Source of the DNA: an uncultured bacterium
GTDB taxonomy: Bacteria > Cyanobacteriota > Vampirovibrionia > Gastranaerophilales > Gastranaerophilaceae
Direction of reading: 5' to 3'
Assembly (NCBI GenBank): GCA_948742005.1
Contig: CAPYQR010000032.1
Span: forward strand, 3,826-12,534
DNA: 8,709 nt
Part shown: positions 6,700 through 8,709 of the stretch, in pieces
Numbering within the stretch: the stretch's first letter is position 1
Layout of the letters: each line of letters opens with the position of its first letter
Position numbers and translations under genes: made by a program
Notes under the pieces: generated by a model
The model's input: only the letters and a program-made list of their open reading frames with translations
Databases searched by the model: none
Told to the model about the DNA's origin: nothing

Positions 6700-7249
6700 T
6701 TTTTTTATCCTCTATAAATTGAAGAATCAAACCAAATATTATTGAAAAAATAATCAAAAAAACAGGGCTTATTTTTGAAATTGATAAAATTAAAATAAAA
6801 AGAAACCACAAGCTTGTTTTAAAATCGACAATACTTTTTGTCCACATATCTTTTAAAGTCAGATAAATTAAAACAATAACAGAAATATTAACACCCCAAA
6901 AAATACTTTCAATAAAACTTATCTTCATTATTTTTTCAATCAAAAGTGCAACGGTTATAATTGATAAAAATGGCGTTAAGCTCATTGCAAAAACACTTGT
7001 TAATGCGCCTTTGAATTTGCGTAGTTTATATCCTGTTAAAATAGCCATATTTAGTGCAATAATTCCGCTTAAACATTGCGAAACGCAATAATAATCACAT
7101 ATTTCATCTTCTGTCAGCCAATTATTTTTAATGTTCAATTCTTCTTTCATAATCGGAACAATAACATACCCTCCGCCTAAAAGAATCAAGCCTATTTTTA
7201 AAAAAACCTTAAAAATATCAAAAAGTTTAATTTCTTGAGAATTTTCCAT
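6692..7249 (-). CDS. Short ChrA-family (chromate transporter) subunit, partner half
   Basis: A 185-aa membrane protein with the same CHR-family architecture as its downstream neighbour. FLKIGLILLGGGYVIVP lies at 16-32, WLTEDEICDYYCVSQ at 44-58, and about five hydrophobic segments follow. The usual proline-glycine-proline turn after the second conserved block is replaced by CLSGIIALNMA (59-69), so the two halves are not equivalent. It is the promoter-proximal gene of the pair and overlaps the next by 8 nt, consistent with a two-subunit transporter. The start at 7247-7249 has no recognisable SD. It lies 28 bp from the divergent pabBC-like start, so its promoter must lie in or close to that gene's 5' end. 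Substrate assignment to chromate is by family only. Confidence 0.85.
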   Translation of the reverse strand: MENSQEIKLFDIFKVFLKIGLILLGGGYVIVPIMKEELNIKNNWLTEDEICDYYCVSQCLSGIIALNMAILTGYKLRKFKGALTSVFAMSLTPFLSIITVALLIEKIMKISFIESIFWGVNISVIVLIYLTLKDMWTKSIVDFKTSLWFLFILILSISKISPVFLIIFSIIFGLILQFIEDKKNA

Positions 7250-7251
7250 AT

Positions 7252-7291
7252 TATAATTTTATATTAAAATTAAATAAATGTTTATTTTCAA
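7252..7291. promoter_or_regulatory. Compact divergent promoter region between chrA pair and pabB-pabC
   Basis: Only 28 bp (7250-7277) separate the two opposed start codons. On the minus strand TTGAAA (7291-7286), a 17-nt spacer and TTTAAT (7268-7263) could serve the chrA pair. On the plus strand a perfect TATAAT (7252-7257) has no good -35 at the usual distance. Either would give a very short leader, which fits the lack of an SD before both genes. The AT bias makes chance matches likely. Confidence 0.3.
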
Positions 7292-8709
7292 CAACAAAAA
7301 TTTTAAAGATTCAATTTGTGAAATCATTGCATTTAATGATGAAGAATTTAAAATTGCAATTGATAAAATTCAAAAATTAAAAGAAAAATATTATCTTGCA
7401 GGTTATATTTCATATCAAGCAAAAGATGTTTTTTTAAACAAAAAAATAAAATCAAAAACCCCGCTTTTGTATTTTAATGCATATAAAAAATATGAGGAAT
7501 TTGATTTTGAAAATTTTTTGAAAAAACCGAAAGATTCTTTTTTGTTCACCAAGGAAAACATTACAAAAGAAGAATATTTAAAAAATATCGAAAAAATCAA
7601 AGACTATATTTTACAAGGTTCAACTTATGAAGTTAATTATACTTTTTCTAATGATGTTTTTTCTGCAGAAGATGGATTTTCGCTTTTTTTGAAATTATTA
7701 AACAATCAAAAAACGCCTTATTGTGCTTATATTAAAAATAAATATCAAGAAATTCTTTCGTTTTCGCCTGAATTGTTTTTTGAAATCAAAAATAATAAAA
7801 TAACCACAAAACCAATGAAAGGAACAATCAGACGAGATGGAAATGACGAAAAAGAGATTGAATTTTTGAAAAATGATATTAAAAACAGAGCCGAAAACAC
7901 TATGATTGTTGATTTAATCAGAAATGATTTATCAAAAATCAAAAAAAGCTCTAATATTCAAGTTGAAAAACTTTTTGAAATTGAAACGCATAAAACTCTT
8001 CATCAAATGACTTCTACAATTAGCGCTGATTTAGAAGAAATTGATATTTACGATATTTTATCCTGTCTTTTTCCCTGCGGCTCAATTACAGGTGCGCCCA
8101 AGATTTCAACCATGGAAATTATCGATAAAATTGAAAATTATAAAAGAGATGTTTATTGTGGGTTTATAGGGTATTTTTATAAAAATGAAGCAATTTCAAG
8201 CGTGCCTATAAGAGTTTTTGAAAAACAAGCACAGAATCTAAAATTTACCTTTTGTCAGGGAGGCGCTATTGTTCATAAATCAAATCCACAGGAGGAATTT
8301 GAAGAATGTCAGACAAAAAAACTTTTTTTAGGTAATAATATTGAATTTTCTTTAATTGAAACAATGCATCTTATAAACAAAAATCCAAAGTCTGATTCTG
8401 TTGATTTTTATATCCCATTATATTTTGAACATTTAAAAAGAATGAAAAATTCTGCTGATTATTTCGGATTTAAGTTTAATAATGATTTATTGAACTTGTA
8501 TAAAATAATTCAATGTGAAATTTTTAAAAGCAAAGATTTTAAAAAAGAGAAAATGATTAGAGTTTTACTATCAAAATCAGGTGAATATGAAATTCAAATT
8601 AAAAATATAAATTTGCAAAAATCAAGAAAAATAATCTTATCAAATGAAAAAGTTTATTCAAAAAATCCTTTTTTATATCACAAAACAACATTCAGACCCT
8701 GGTTTGAAA
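7278..8709 (+). CDS. pabB: PabB-PabC fusion: aminodeoxychorismate synthase component I / aminodeoxychorismate lyase, 3' end outside window
   Basis: Makes 4-amino-4-deoxychorismate from chorismate, then cleaves it to p-aminobenzoate for folate. 477 codons are visible and the frame is open at the right edge. Residues 1-350 form a chorismate-binding PabB domain with GSTYEVNYTF (114-123), TTKPMKGTIRRDG (176-188), MIVDLIRND (209-217), GSITGAPK (268-275) and CQGGAIV...EEFEEC (326-344). K181 in the KPMKGT block matches the active-site lysine of aminodeoxychorismate synthases; anthranilate synthases have alanine there, so this is PabB rather than TrpE. From about residue 356 a class IV aminotransferase fold begins (FSLIETMHL, then HLKRMKNSADYFGF). 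It includes HKTTFRPW, where K469 is the expected PLP lysine. The partner glutaminase PabA is not in the window. Start ATG 7278 has no SD. The family call is strong; the C-terminal end is unseen. Confidence 0.93.
   Translation, partial: MFIFNNKNFKDSICEIIAFNDEEFKIAIDKIQKLKEKYYLAGYISYQAKDVFLNKKIKSKTPLLYFNAYKKYEEFDFENFLKKPKDSFLFTKENITKEEYLKNIEKIKDYILQGSTYEVNYTFSNDVFSAEDGFSLFLKLLNNQKTPYCAYIKNKYQEILSFSPELFFEIKNNKITTKPMKGTIRRDGNDEKEIEFLKNDIKNRAENTMIVDLIRNDLSKIKKSSNIQVEKLFEIETHKTLHQMTSTISADLEEIDIYDILSCLFPCGSITGAPKISTMEIIDKIENYKRDVYCGFIGYFYKNEAISSVPIRVFEKQAQNLKFTFCQGGAIVHKSNPQEEFEECQTKKLFLGNNIEFSLIETMHLINKNPKSDSVDFYIPLYFEHLKRMKNSADYFGFKFNNDLLNLYKIIQCEIFKSKDFKKEKMIRVLLSKSGEYEIQIKNINLQKSRKIILSNEKVYSKNPFLYHKTTFRPWFE

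Noticed and set aside
7415..7942. Minus-strand ORFs inside the pabB region
   Set aside because: Shadows of the PabB frame, which carries all the conserved chorismate-binding motifs.
7278..8340. TrpE (anthranilate synthase) for the chorismate-binding domain
   Set aside because: Lysine 181 in KPMKGT and the fused class IV aminotransferase domain point to PabB-PabC instead.

Overview
This is an AT-rich bacterial chromosomal window with tightly packed genes, the standard genetic code and many translational overlaps. The sigma factor carries a cyanobacterial-type stretch ([15 protein letters not shown]) inside an otherwise ordinary RpoD. Together with the low GC, this suggests a non-photosynthetic relative of Cyanobacteria such as Gastranaerophilales/Vampirovibrionia ('Melainabacteria'). 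That placement is an inference, not a demonstrated assignment. Nothing points to a phage, IS element, CRISPR array or plasmid.

Layout. (1) Positions 1-2775, minus strand: dnaG (primase) followed by rpoD (housekeeping sigma factor, C-terminus cut by the window edge). This is a reduced macromolecular-synthesis operon. (2) Positions 2776-2933: a 158-bp divergent intergenic region with an 8-bp-arm inverted repeat. (3) Positions 2934-6024, plus strand: four genes joined by overlaps or a 1-nt gap. They are a HEAT-repeat protein, a QueC-type 7-cyano-7-deazaguanine synthase, a DUF366-like protein of unknown function, and a membrane-anchored SPOR-domain protein. (4) Positions 6078-6150: tRNA-Val(GAC). 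(5) Positions 6154-7249, minus strand: a pair of overlapping short ChrA-type transporter subunits, convergent with the tRNA. (6) Positions 7278-8709, plus strand: a PabB-PabC fusion for p-aminobenzoate (folate) synthesis, open at the right edge and only 28 bp from the divergent chrA start.

How the genes relate. dnaG and rpoD are a classical replication/transcription pair. QueC makes preQ0, the precursor of queuosine and other 7-deazapurines. Its 1-nt linkage to the DUF366-like gene is the most interesting association here, because DUF366 has no established role that I know of and the QueC has the motif variant I associate with archaeal-type QueC. The HEAT and SPOR proteins at the ends of that operon have no obvious biochemical link to preQ0. 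They may share only transcription. No complete new system such as a defence island or biosynthetic cluster is visible. The candidate novelty is the QueC-DUF366 pairing and its operon.

The only gene-free stretch above 100 bp is 2776-2933. No gap exceeds 300 bp.
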